Positions 10,324 to 20,328 of a stretch of DNA of 64,000 nucleotides are shown here, in pieces. The position numbers were made by a program, and so were the translations under genes. Below the pieces are notes generated by a model. It made no database searches, was not told where the DNA came from, and saw only the letters and a list, made by a program, of their open reading frames with translations. Location of the stretch: the NCBI RefSeq assembly GCF_947507565.1, contig NC_089179.1:1939747-2003746 (forward strand), in the 5' to 3' direction. The first letter of the stretch is position 1, and each line of letters begins with the position of its first letter. Origin of the DNA: Oscarella lobularis. Taxonomy: Eukaryota > Porifera > Homoscleromorpha > Homosclerophorida > Oscarellidae.

Positions 10324-13011
10324 TTACATAATATTGTCCGGAAACTCATCTTCACAAGTGATGGCTCGACGTGGCAAATCCTCGTTTTCATCTACGTCCT
10401 CTTCACTCAGGCACGATTCTTTCCTGGCTAGATACTTTCTTATCCAACCAGCTTCCATTTTCATAATGCCTTTTAGTCCCGGATCAGAAAAATTTGAAAA
10501 ATTGCTTGAGCGACCAGCGGTGCGTCGAGGTATGCCATGACTAACTAGCGTTTTTACCATAACCTGAATATCTTTTTCTGCAGACCTTATAGTGTGCTTT
10601 GATGACTTCATCCCACTCAATGCAGAGTCAGTCTTAGCAGCTGCTTCAGATAAAAGAAATGCGATTTTTGACACAAGGTTGATGTGTTTCTTTGTCAAAT
10701 TGGAGCCACTATTTCGAACTGCATTCTTAATAATCCTAAAGCAGAACCATGTCAGACAAGGTAATATTCTATTTTCTAGTGACAAAGTACAGGTTGTAAT
10801 GCTCCACAAGCTGATCAATCGGCTTTCCGTGCCCAGGTTTACCAGACGTGCTAACCGTTCTGTGGTTAGTGTGGATGTAGGCAATGTTTTCCGTCCAGTC
10901 TGCGTCTAGGTTGGCCAGTAGATTGACAGCCTCACAAGAATAATTATACTTTCCACCCCCAAGGAGGTGAAGGAGCCAGTATCGCCACATTCGAATTATT
11001 TCTGGCCCGTTCTCGAATTGTATGGCTTCCCTCAGGTTTGAATACAAGTATCCCATGTGGAGGAATGTTCGATGATACGTGTACCCTTTGTCCTCGTCTG
11101 CCACGTCTGGGTACGCTCGATTTAGGACTACAATGGTGCTTCTAACTAACTAAGTCTTCGGCTGTTTTCTTTACCCAGTCCATAGGATCATTCTCGCTGC
11201 TTGGAGGAGATACAGTGTCTGATAAACTCTGAATATTGAAGTAGCACAGGGCAGCCGATGTGAGATGAGCATGAAATGCCTAAAATAAATTATGCAACAT
11301 ATCGTTTTACACAAATCAAGGTTTACGTGACGAAAGAATTCATCAGCTGCTTGAAAATTTTTTGCTGTCGTCGACCATTGTTCTGTTGACGCAGTTTTTC
11401 AAATGGCTAAGTGATCCTTCTTCCTCCCTCTTTGCCCCAGAGGGTTTGCAGACACAAAGAAAGACATTCCAATGTGAAATGAAAATCCCCTTCCATTAAC
11501 TTATTTTTAACATGGGAATGCAGGATAAGGATAGCAAAGTGTTACCTGGAGATTCATTTGCCCACTGTAGGCGATGAAAAGGTTCTGGCTCTGGTTGTTT
11601 GATAAACTTTGCGCCGCGAATGTTTTTGCAAGTTAATTGGTCGCCAACAAATGCCTGAAAGTTCAGTTTAGAAAAATCCTATATGACGGCTAAAGTATAC
11701 TATTGGTGTGCAATTGCTTTTCTTTAGGTCGCGTCCTGTTGTTTCCAAAATTTCAATATTTCCAGTTGTCGTTCCCTCATTAATGTCAAGATTTTCCATT
11801 GGCGTCACCACAGCTGAAGAAACAGATTTTCCAGAAGCTGGTGGAGGGCATTGAGAGTGCAAATGTCCAAGAGACGAAAAAGTTTTGCACAAGAAGCGAA
11901 TTACAAAAGAAGTAGCGTCAGAAAGAAATATTCGGTTGTCTTCCTGAGATGGTAGAATATCTTCTTCACGTAGTTTACTCCTGTCGCTAGCCTGATGTTC
12001 AAGAACATGTTTGTCTGGCAATGACAGTAGAAGATATTATGTGCCTCACTTTTTTGTGGTGAACCCAGCCTGAGGGTTTTTCAGCAGCTATAATGCTAAG
12101 CCTTGTTGTCATGTCCCACATCTGCATATTACTATCTATATTTAATTAAGAGAACAAAAAGATACGTTCTAAGATGGTCAAAAAAAGAAAGTACATCTGT
12201 TTACCTATTCTTTGATGCCCGTTCTCTTTGTTATATTCAGATTATCGTATGCAACAATAAGTTGACCTTCAGAATAATCAGTTGTTGATGCAGCTGCAAC
12301 ACCTTCAAGATAGCGCGAAGCCTGCGTGTAGGATGTAGAAATTCCTATTGCATTCAGTTTGCTCATCACCTGGACCGAGACGATGCAAATCAGACAAATG
12401 TGATACTAATCCTACCTTCTTGTTAGTTCCCCTGCTAAGCAAAGTAAGTGAAATCAGAAGTGGAAAGGCACCAACTCTTTTTCTGCGACACTTAAGGAGA
12501 ATTGAGATGATGGCAGTTGCCGCAGTCTCCACTTCACGGTACTCTTCACTTTTCCTGCTTTTTTTTGAAGAGTATCGAATAGGAGGAAGCATGAGAGCCA
12601 AAAGTAGATCAAAAATACAAGGACACTGTCGTTTTACGTCATCCTTGAAATCGTCAAAGGAAAAACGTCTGACGAACTCGCTCTTCTCCCAGTCCGCTTC
12701 GTCTTCCGTCGTAACATTATTTAGTTCAGTTACCAGGCACGCTGCAACAGACATCCAGTCAATTTCTTCTAGAGAAATAAGTACAAATTTTTTTCGCGCT
12801 AAATTTATATAACCAAACCGGGGTTCTTATGACTTCTCTCATCAGTTTTATCACGAGCAAATGAGTGCCCTTGCTCTCCGGTTTTACTGTCGTCCTTTCC
12901 TTCGGTGGTGTAACACCAACGATCATTGCGTCGAACGCGTTTTCTGCTTGGAAACGCTTCCCGAACAACTAGGCCTATCTCCCGGTCGGTAATGTCGAGG
13001 CAGCTGCCCAC
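10324..13011 (-). CDS. DUF6589-type transposon protein, multi-exon
   Basis: From 5' to 3' on the minus strand: a short module with VVREAFPSRKRVRRNDRWCY (13011-12805); KRQCPCIFDLLLALMLPPIR and LLKCRRKRVGAFPLLISLTL (12754-12305); a linker (12021-11668); FVGDQLTCKNIRGAKFIKQP (about 11630-11570); FHAHLTSAALCYFNIQSLSD (about 11280); and WRYWLLHLLGGGKYNYSCEA, TNHRTVSTSGKPGHGKPIDQ and LVEHYN (11104-10780). After another intron, RNSGSNLTKKHINLVSKIAF ends at the stop in 10324-10326. The VGDQLT, NY-x-x-EA and GKPIDQ-x-x-EH signatures fit DUF6589 as I remember it. Catalytic function is unknown; being the only other gene in the element, it is the natural transposase candidate. Exon borders are approximate. 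Confidence 0.7.
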
Positions 13012-13357
13012 ACCGCAATGCCCTCGAAGTTGCTGAGCGACTTCTGAGGCAGGGACGGCATCTAACGATCCTCCGTAACGATCACGGAGCCTAATCGAAA
13101 AATCTCAGAAAGGTGATTGGCCAAAAGGCAAAAACGCTCTAACCAGACAGCGCGTTCGGCTCGGTAGTCACGGTCAAGCAGGACACGCTTCGCCATCTTG
13201 TTAAGATAATTTAGCAGCAAAGCAAGGTGCAAATGAAATAATTTTGTTAACCCAGGGTCACGTGGATAACTAGTCAATGACGCAGACCGATGGTACCAGG
13301 CCCTTCTCCTCCCCGGGGTATCCGGGATCAGAGGAGAAGGGCCTGGGACCGAGGCTA

Positions 13358-13571
13358 CGCGACGACCACAGGTTCTTAAGATATCAAGAGAAGTTTAATA
13401 ATTAGGTTAAACGCGGTTGATATCTACAGAGTAAAATAGGCGCGTGCGGCGGGCTCCCTTCAGTCGCCGAAATTGTGCGCCACCTGCGAAGAAGTTCTCG
13501 CCCTCCCTCTCTCCCTCGCTGCTCCGGGGGTCGCAACCGCTCTCCCCGTCCTCAGGGACGTGACTCGCCGC
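13358..13571 (+). repeat. Repeat R, copy A (right part) and unassigned flank
   Basis: The first 40 bases after the RecQ element (CACAGG, then CTTAAGATATCAAG) match the sequence following copy B at 18889-18918 and show the repeat resuming after the 9-bp duplication. The rest, to 13571, is CT-rich with no gene. A decayed unit resembling the CACGTG minisatellite (TTAGGTTAAACGCGG) lies at about 13402. Confidence 0.65.
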
Positions 13572-13636
13572 TGGGGGGCTTGATTCGGCGTGGCTCAAAT
13601 CCATCCGACGGGATCAATGGCAGGCCTGTCGGGGGG
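13572..13636 (+). repeat. Repeat R, copy B (first part)
   Basis: Matches 8036-8100 almost base for base. It is interrupted at 13636, resumes at 14607-14657, and resumes again at 18872. Copy A therefore acts as an empty site for the insertions in copy B. Confidence 0.8.
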
Positions 13637-14606
13637 AGCAGGACCCAAAAACAGGGCATGCGCACACGCTGCTAGGCAACGACGCTCTTTTCTATGCTTT
13701 ATGCCGTCGCTCCTGGAACGTTTTCTATTGTTACGGTATCAGAATCGGCTTTTAGGTTTGATTATCTTGCTTCGTGGCGATTTTTAGCTTCGGAGGCCGT
13801 TTTTCTACGAAGTTTAAGATCGCGGCCGCCCGGTCGCCTACAGAGCTCTTGCGAAAAGTTAAAGATGAGTGCATTGCTAGCATTAGGTAAGTAGAAAATA
13901 GTTTTACTGGGTCCTAATTACAAGGCTCTAACGAAACTTCGGTTTTAGATGCATTTCGAAGACTCGCTGTTTGTAAGCAGATGCTCTATCATAAGCTATC
14001 CTATTTAGCACTAGCGTCTTCCCTATTGCAGTCGAAGACGGTAGGACTCACAGAAGGACAATCGAATTTGTTTTGAGGTGTGTTCTATTTACCCCGGATC
14101 CTTGCATGTCCTCTAATATTTTACTGCTGTATATTATTCGACACAGACAATTTTTTTCGCTTCTGGAAGTGATATTCTACCGGTAGTTCGTTGCAGGTGA
14201 GAGGCGATAGAAATTAAAAAAGAAATTTGCGCCGAAACGGCACGCCTACGCGCTAAATCTTTCAGCTGACGCGCGAAATCGAATGGTTAGCCAATGGTAA
14301 CTATGAAATACACGAGAATTAGTGCACACGCTTTTGGGTAATCGCGCGTACGCCACCAATTGTCGGGTTTTCGGTTTCTCCTCCCATTATCTCAAAACAC
14401 GCCAACTTCGTTTTGCGTGGCAACCAGCTCAGAGAAAGCTTATATGTTTGTGCTTGTTCTGAGCTACACGCGAAGCTTGCCGTCTACGTCTGAGCGTTAC
14501 CCGAGACGGAAAAACATTGCAGAATGTTTTTCGATAGTTTTGTTGGCTGGCGTCAAATGTGACGTCATTTAGGATCGCGCATGCTCTGTTGTTTTTGGGT
14601 CTTGCT
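13637..14606. mobile_element. 970-bp non-autonomous TIR element
   Basis: Left end AGCAGGACCCAAAAACAG and right end, read inward, AGCAAGACCCAAAAACAA; the TIR extends to GCATGCGC with a 3-base indel. Flanks GTCGGGGGG (13628-13636) and GCCGGGCGG (14607-14615) align with GTCGCGGGG in copy A, giving a diverged 9-bp duplication. No coding region is convincing. The interior is unique within the window. Confidence 0.75.
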
Positions 14607-14657
14607 GCCGGGCGGCAGCCCCCATGCGCGCGTTAGGCCCAACCTGAGCAGCGAGCA

Positions 14658-15158
14658 GGTAGTCTGGAGGCCACACCCTTCGCTCGGGAGGAAGGGTCTG
14701 GCCAAACGCGCATGGTCCAAGTGTTGCATGCGGTACGCGCTAAACGAATTAAGTTATTAGAGACGCCCTACGTGATAGCTTCGACATCGCAAAAGCGAGA
14801 CAACTAGGGGAGAATTGGAACGTCTAGGCGATCGTACGCAGAAGCGACGAGCTCCGCAGCAGAGGAGTTCGTCGTTTTCGCGTACTACATTGCTTTCTTT
14901 CGCGTACGATCGCCACGTTTTCGCTTACGATCGCGTACGATTGGATGGCTTAAGCGTGCGATCGACCTGGATCGCTCATCGCTACTCCTATAAAAACATT
15001 CGAGGGCGATAAACGGTTAGAACAGCTAATTGGCCCCTACGTCACAGACAACTCGGCCTGTGATTGGGCCGCACTCCACAGTGCGGGGTGCAACACATCC
15101 CCTTCTCCCGATTGACCTGACCCTATGCCACGGTCACGTGCAAGGGTCAGGTGACCTG
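14658..15158. mobile_element. 501-bp non-autonomous element with terminal hairpins
   Basis: It starts CAGGTAGTCTGG and ends AGGTGACCTG, so the terminal inverted repeat is short and imperfect. Each end contains a hairpin: CCACACCCTTC with GAAGGGTCTGG on the left, and CCTGACCCT with AGGGTCAGG on the right. The layout resembles the ends of the RecQ element. Flanks are AGCAGCGAG at 14649-14657 and ACTAGCGAG at 15159-15167 (7 of 9). It is non-coding, with several GCGTACGATCGC repeats near 14880-14950. Confidence 0.6.
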
Positions 15159-15468
15159 ACTAGCGAGCAGGGGGGTTGTGCACTACCGCGCGCTATCCAC
15201 GGATCGCTTCTCTCAAAAACCGACTTTTTATTGTGTATTTTGATTGTCAGACTCTTTACGCTGTTAGTTTTGTTGTAATTATGTATCGAATGCACTTCAA
15301 ACTCAGCACGGGTTCGTTTTCGCTAGATTCATCGCCACCTCGTTTGACGCTAATTCCGCTCCGAGTTCTCAAGCAGACCACCTCTTTTATTTGCTCGACA
15401 GACGCATTGTGATGTTAGGAAGCTGTATCAATTCTGAGGCGCTCACTCTAGCTGCGTTTTGCGCAGTT

Positions 15469-16114
15469 ATGGAGTCGTCTGGCTCTCCGCCGGCGCCGAG
15501 CTCGTCGGCAGGGAAGCGGACTCGAGCCCATCGGGCACTACTCCTGTTCCTCCGTTAAAATTGATTCGACGGCATACGGCGCCGTTGGCTACAGAGGCGA
15601 CGATTCCGCACCTGCCCCATCCGCCACCGCGCAGAACGCTATCCCTCCGTACAAACACGCCAAAAATACCGCTGCAGGACGTCCAGTGCACTGGGGAGTA
15701 GACGAGGATTTGCGCTTAGCCGAGGCTATTGCGCTCATTTCTCCGCAGACGTGGCCAGGTCGCACAAGCCGCCGAGAGCCTTTATGGGAAACGATAGCTG
15801 AGCAGTGCAAACCCCGAACTGGTAAGACTTTACCCTCTTGTATGCGTCGTTGATGTTTTTTCTCAACCTCTACAGCTAGTGCCTGCCTTCAGAGAGCAAG
15901 TAGAAAATTAAAGCCAGCCTACCCCACACCAGGGGCAGCCAAAGACGACCTAACAGAGAAAGCCGTGTCGACTAGGTCTGCTGCTGTTCAGACGGGAATG
16001 TGCACTCAAACGACCGGCACTCAAACTGAAGAGGAGCAGAGTGATTTGGAACAGCGCTTTCAAAGTCTCAACTTGATCGAGCAGGTGCTGCGGAGAATGA
16101 GTTTATGGCTTTAA
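15469..16114 (+). pseudogene. Two-exon protein with SANT/trihelix-like segment
   Basis: The ATG at 15469 starts a Ser/Pro-rich leader that stops early. After a one-base shift near 15545 the frame reads HWGVDEDLRLAEAIALISPQ, TWPGRTSRREPLWETIAEQC and KPRTG, which looks like a SANT or trihelix DNA-binding fold with spaced tryptophans. A phase-1 GT-AG intron (15832-15875) joins this to a second exon with the spliced codon GCT. That exon ends in a polar, heptad-like stretch (LEQRFQSLNLIEQVLRRMS) and the stop at 16112-16114. A DNA-binding role for the element is an inference. Confidence 0.5.
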
Positions 16115-16180
16115 AAATTAATTGCATCAATTATTAAGCTGAAGTTTCTTAACAAGTCGTTCTGCGCCGTTGCACGGAAG

Positions 16181-17607
16181 ATGGCTGTTACTTCTGATTT
16201 GAGCGGGTTTCTACCAACATGCATTCAGGGAATGCGAAATCTACACGCAGCAGACCGGAGCAACATCATTCAAGGTCTCGTGAATTGCGTCGGTCTTCCT
16301 AACGACTGTGGAGACGTGTCTCGTCTGCCTCTGAATGGCATGCCAACAGGATACATCGAGCACCAAATACAGTATTTTAATTCATCTCATCGAGCGACAG
16401 TACATCAGCTAATTCATTTATGCCACATGCAAATTTTGTTTGTTCTAGGTGCCTCCATGTCCTGCAGACTATCTGGAATGGTGTGATACAATGTACCACA
16501 ATTTTGGTGGAAGACACTGCCTTCACCATGGTCCCGGTCTGTCCTTAGACGAAAAGTTACCTGCTGCACAAATGACACCGTCGCGAGTAAGTGCTTTGTG
16601 TTATCCTTTGTCAATTATTGTACTCTGACTATACTAAGGCAAAGATTAACAACGCCTGCCCTTCAGTGTCCACAATAAACCGACATCGGGAAAACGACTT
16701 TTCAAAAAATTCTGGCGTGCAGGTTTAAATCTCAAAAAAAATTTCTAACCCATATTTGTATGGCTTTTATTGATAGGTAAAGGCAATCGAACAAGCAAAA
16801 GCTGCTCATCCACATTCACGATTTTGGATAAAAGGAGATGCCTGCGACGTTGTGCCTGGAGTCCAGGAATCAGTTGCCCACGAGTGGGAAGGCGATGTCG
16901 ATCTAAATGACGGTCAGGTTCAGAGCACAAAGGCTATATACGACACCGTCCGCCTTAAGAGCAAAGAATTACTCGGCTTAAGGAGATCCAAAGATGCAAT
17001 AGCGGATGACGCAAGCTACCTTAGGGCCAAATTTTTATATTACGTGGCAGAGATCGATGAAGGCAAGAGTGTACAGATGAGTTTGGTATACTGTAGTTTC
17101 TGTCTGTGACATAGAATGTCGGAACAAAAAAGCATTGTTAGCCAAAAAGAAGCAGGCAAGGGAGAACTTCCTCTGGAATGGACCGTAAAAGACATGCTCG
17201 CCTCTTCTGATGAAGGAAAAGAAATAGTTCATGTTCTCGATGACATTTTAAAGGTGGTGAAGAGCCCCAACGAACCACTGCAATCTCTCTCAAAGCAGTT
17301 CTCTAAGGTAAGTGCTTCTTCTCCTGCCTTAATGAAAGTCTTGGTAAGGATTTCACTGTGAAAACGGTCAAAGACATCTAGATGGCTGGTAACCTGCCAA
17401 GAGTTCATGAAGTGCCTCGACCCATCATTGCCTTTCTATTATTACACTAGCGACCAACAGAGATACATAAATGTGGATTTGCCAAATTTTGATCAGGATT
17501 CCAAAACGCTATCACGGTTGGAGAGATTGAAGGTGGCAAGAAGGGAGCACGTGGGAACGCGAACGATTGGTAGAGCGGCCATGATATCTCGGGAACTAAG
17601 TCTATAA
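16181..17607 (+). CDS. Multi-exon transposon protein, unrecognised family
   Basis: The ATG at 16181 opens an exon to about 16398. The exon from 16449 encodes PPCPADYLEWCDTMYHNFGG and RHCLHHGPGLSLDEKL and ends at a GTAAGT near 16588. The exon from about 16778 encodes HSRFWIKGDACDVVPGVQES and EWEGDVDLNDGQVQ. Further exons give LEWTVKDMLASSDEGKEIVH and CLDPSLPFYYYTSDQQRYIN, with the stop at 17605-17607. The KGDACDVVPG and GDVDLNDG motifs recur, from memory, in uncharacterised invertebrate proteins. The aspartates could be catalytic, but no DDE spacing can be claimed. It is the best transposase candidate of this element. Confidence 0.5.
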
Positions 17608-17707
17608 GACAGACATATCATGCCGGTCCAGTATGTCTACCACCAGTTTGAGATAAATACATGCGTATAATGAAAATTGGTCTGCGATGTAACGCTAACA
17701 AAGCCGG

Positions 17708-18463
17708 TTAATAGCTCGCCTTAGACACGACTTGGCAATCCCATTGTCCACGTTTAGAGATGAGAAATGAGGCATAAAATCCAAACCCGGAAGCCGGCCA
17801 AAAGCGGTATTTGATCCATTTTATAGACAGTGACTGACTACGGTTGTTTCTCATAGCGTTGTGAACGTACCCTGTCAACTCTCGAGCCACATAACCAATT
17901 CGGCGCCAGTGTCCGTCAATGTCGATTTCGAAGCAGATTGCATCTGCATCTTCTTCGTTGTCTGGCTCGGGAGTAAGTCGGACTGGAACGCCTCTGAAGT
18001 CATCAAGATCTTGTTGATCATTCTCTGGGGCTCGAGCATCGTCTTGTCGCCTGTCAGACTCTCGCGTGTCAGAATCGGATATTTCGTGCTCACCGTCAGT
18101 GATAGCTGCCCCATCGTTTTGAGATAGTTCGCTGTTGGTTGGATAGGCAACATCTTCAGTCACCCATGTCCAAATGACAGGTACGTGGTCGTCAAAAATT
18201 GGAGCAGGGGAGAGAAATGGGAGGGATTGTACGTTGCGCTTCTAAAATCACACCAACATGGAGATGTAGATAGATACACAAGCCAAGGTATGGCGAATAA
18301 TACCGGAATATCGCAGCTTTCAACAGGAATAATTATATCGGGCAGCATCCAGTCGTGCAGTTTAGACGAATTTATAAATGCATCCATAGGAGGATCTTCG
18401 TCTCCCTCTTCTGTCAGGAGGGCAATGCGGCACCTATGCAGTCGGACGTGCAAAACGGAAAAT
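17708..18463 (-). CDS. HIRAN-domain protein
   Basis: The 3' exon (18163-17708) has an acidic, Ser-rich leader, then GVPVRLTPEPDNEEDADAIC followed by FEIDIDGHWRRIGYVARELT and GYVHNAM. This is the HIRAN pattern of a basic strand, E-P-x-N-x-x-D-x-x-A-I and IGYVxREL. An upstream exon (18453-18250) encodes RIALLTEEGDEDPPMDAFIN and LPDIIIPVESCDIPVLFAIP. The join between exons lies near 18165-18250 and is uncertain. HIRAN domains bind 3' DNA ends in helicases such as HLTF. Here the domain stands alone in a transposon, so a role in handling DNA ends is only suggested. Confidence 0.7.
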
Positions 18464-18871
18464 TATGGAATGGTGTAGTCGATTTCATCAAAAATCTGGT
18501 ACAGGACGACGTGACGGCGCTGTCTTAAGTCCATGTTCCCAGCCATTGCCTACAATGCACTATTTCAGCAAAACTAAGCGGCAAGGAGGGTGCCTCAAAA
18601 TTAGGCAGGGTTACTATGTCTATGCCAACGACAATGAACAGCACTTTGGTCGTTTTCGCTGTAAGGCCAAAACGACAGAAGCGGAAGCAAGTGGAGGAGC
18701 GAATTTCGAAGACGGTAGCCGTCATCGGCTTCAAACTCGCACGGTGCATTCATGTGTACAAATGCACAGAAACGACAGACAAAGAGTGTCGGTACGACTT
18801 ACAGTTTTTCGGCAAAACGACTTTTAAAAAGGGGCGTGGTACTAGCGCGCGGTAGTGCACAACCCCCCCTG

Positions 18872-18914
18872 AGCAGCGAGGGCCAGCGACGACAACAGGT
18901 CCTTAAGATATCAA
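18872..18914 (+). repeat. Repeat R, copy B (last part)
   Basis: After the 9-mer AGCAGCGAG the repeat resumes with GGCCAGCGACGACAACAGG and CTTAAGATATCAA, matching copy A (8141-8153 and 13367-13390). It runs directly into the minisatellite. Confidence 0.75.
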
Positions 18915-19668
18915 AGGTTAATATAAACGCCGTCACGTGTCGTCTCAGATTAATATAAATGCTGTCACGTGTCGTCACGGATTAATATAAATGCCGTCAC
19001 GTGCCGTCACGGATTAATATAAACGCCGTCACGTGCCGTTTCTAGGTAATATGAATTGGCGCCGTCATGTGCCGTTTGTGGTTAATATAGGCGCGATCAT
19101 TTGCCGTCACAGGTTATATAAATGCCGTCACGTGACGACCCAGTTTAATCTAAACACCGTCATGTGCCGTCAATGGTTAATAAAAGGCCGTCATGTGTCG
19201 TCTTAGATTATTATAAACGCCGTCATGTGCCGTCAGTGGTTGATATAAACGCCATCACGCGTCGTCTCGGATTAATTAATATGAACGCCGTCACGTGCAG
19301 TCATAGGTTAATATAAACGCCGTCACGTGCCAAATCAGATTAATATAAACGCCGTCACGTGTCGTCTCAGATTAATATAAACGCCGTCACGTGCCGCAAC
19401 GGGTTATATAAACGCCGTCTCCTGCCGTTTCTAGGTAATATGAATGCCGTCATGTGCCGTCTCAGGTTATATAAATGACGTGGCGTGACGACTCAAAATA
19501 ATCTAAAAACCGTCATGTGCCGTCGCTTGCTAATAAAACGCCGTCACGTGCCGAATCAGATTAATATGAACGAAGTCATGTGCCGTCAGTGGTTATGAGA
19601 AACGCCGTCACGCGTAGTCTCTGATTAATTATTATGAACGCCGTCACGTGCGGTCACAGGTTAATATA
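18915..19668 (+). repeat. 31-bp minisatellite with CACGTG, about 23 units
   Basis: The unit is approximately GGTTAATATAAACGCC followed by GTCACGTGCCGTCAC, repeated about 23 times from 18917 to 19650. Many copies keep the CACGTG palindrome and an ATATAA box; several have drifted to CATGTG or CACGCG. Unit length varies between 29 and 36. No coding potential is present. A pogo-type element begins at a TA inside the last unit. Confidence 0.9.
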
Positions 19669-19822
19669 CCGTATTTCACCGAATAGTAGCCGCGGCTACT
19701 ATTTTTTCGGCATCTGGTTCTTGTGGCTACTATTCGAGGGCGGCTACTATTTGAGGGCGGCTACTATAGTCTTGAGTGTGCGCTTGACTGTTGTTATTTC
19801 CCGTATTCTCTGCCTCGTGTAG

Positions 19823-20184
19823 ATGGATTCCTTTACGTTTGAGTCTGCTGTTCGAGGATTACGTGGTCTATAAAAGCGTTTGGAATCCCGTCATTGATGA
19901 ACGCTTGTCAACTGAGCGAGAGTTTGGGAACAGCGAAGACCTCAATGCCGTCTGCGTTCGAAAAGGCGAAAGGATCATTGGCCATGTTCCACGAGAGTTT
20001 TCTCGTATATTTTGGCACTTTATTTCCCACAGCGGCACAATCGATGGAATGTCAGGTAATTGGAAACAGAAGACGGTCGCCTCTGCCACAAGGTGGGCTG
20101 GAAGTTCCTTGCACGTACAAAATGAAAGGCAAAATGACGGTTGTTGATAAAGCTAGAAGAATCATCGGAGACCTCCTGAGTTAG
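19823..20184 (+). pseudogene. HIRAN-domain protein, decayed
   Basis: The ATG at 19823 gives DSFTFESAVRG, then a shift near 19862 leads to YKSVWNPVIDERLSTEREFG, NSEDLNAVCVRKGERIIGHV and PREFSRIFWHF. This is a HIRAN fold with the E-x-G-N-x-x-D-x-x-A-V and IGHVPRE signatures. A second shift near 20055 continues with SPLPQGGLEVPCTYKMKG to a stop at 20184. I remember single-domain HIRAN proteins of this type (HVPRK and LPQGGLEIPC signatures) in high copy in cnidarian genomes, where they look transposon-borne. Two frameshifts make this copy non-functional. Confidence 0.7.
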
Positions 20185-20328
20185 ACAAATTCAAATGAAT
20201 ACAGTGCTGTACTGAAAATCATTACACAAAAGACGCTCAAGAAAGGGTTCACGCTTAGGACTTGTCCCTTGGAATCTGACTCATATTATCTTTACGAAAT
20301 CGACCTTCAAGCGAGACTAGGAGTCGTT

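Larger units (their letters stand above)
8154..13357. mobile_element. RecQ/DUF6589-encoding DNA transposon with 9-bp TSD
   Basis: The two ends are inverted repeats of about 100 bp with three mismatches, both starting TAGCCTCGGT. CGCGACGAC flanks the element at 8145-8153 and 13358-13366, an exact 9-bp duplication. Repeat R continues across the site when the element is removed. Each end contains a perfect 16-bp internal hairpin (arm CCAGGCCCTTCTCCTC at 8165-8180, partner 8200-8215). Inside are a plus-strand RecQ-type helicase and a convergent minus-strand DUF6589-type gene. The superfamily is uncertain: I do not recognise these ends. Helicase-encoding Academ-like elements are one known group to compare, though as I recall their target duplications are shorter. 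Confidence 0.88.
15168..18871. mobile_element. 3.7-kb DNA transposon carrying a HIRAN gene
   Basis: Inverted ends of about 28 bp start CAGGGGGGTTGTGCACTACC on the left; the right end is the reverse complement with one extra G. Flanks are ACTAGCGAG (15159-15167) and AGCAGCGAG (18872-18880), a 9-bp duplication diverged at two positions. Together with 14649-14657 this gives three copies of the same 9-mer around two adjacent insertions. Inside are two plus-strand multi-exon genes of unknown family and one minus-strand HIRAN gene. The CAGGGG ends resemble hAT, but no hAT transposase is present. Confidence 0.75.
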
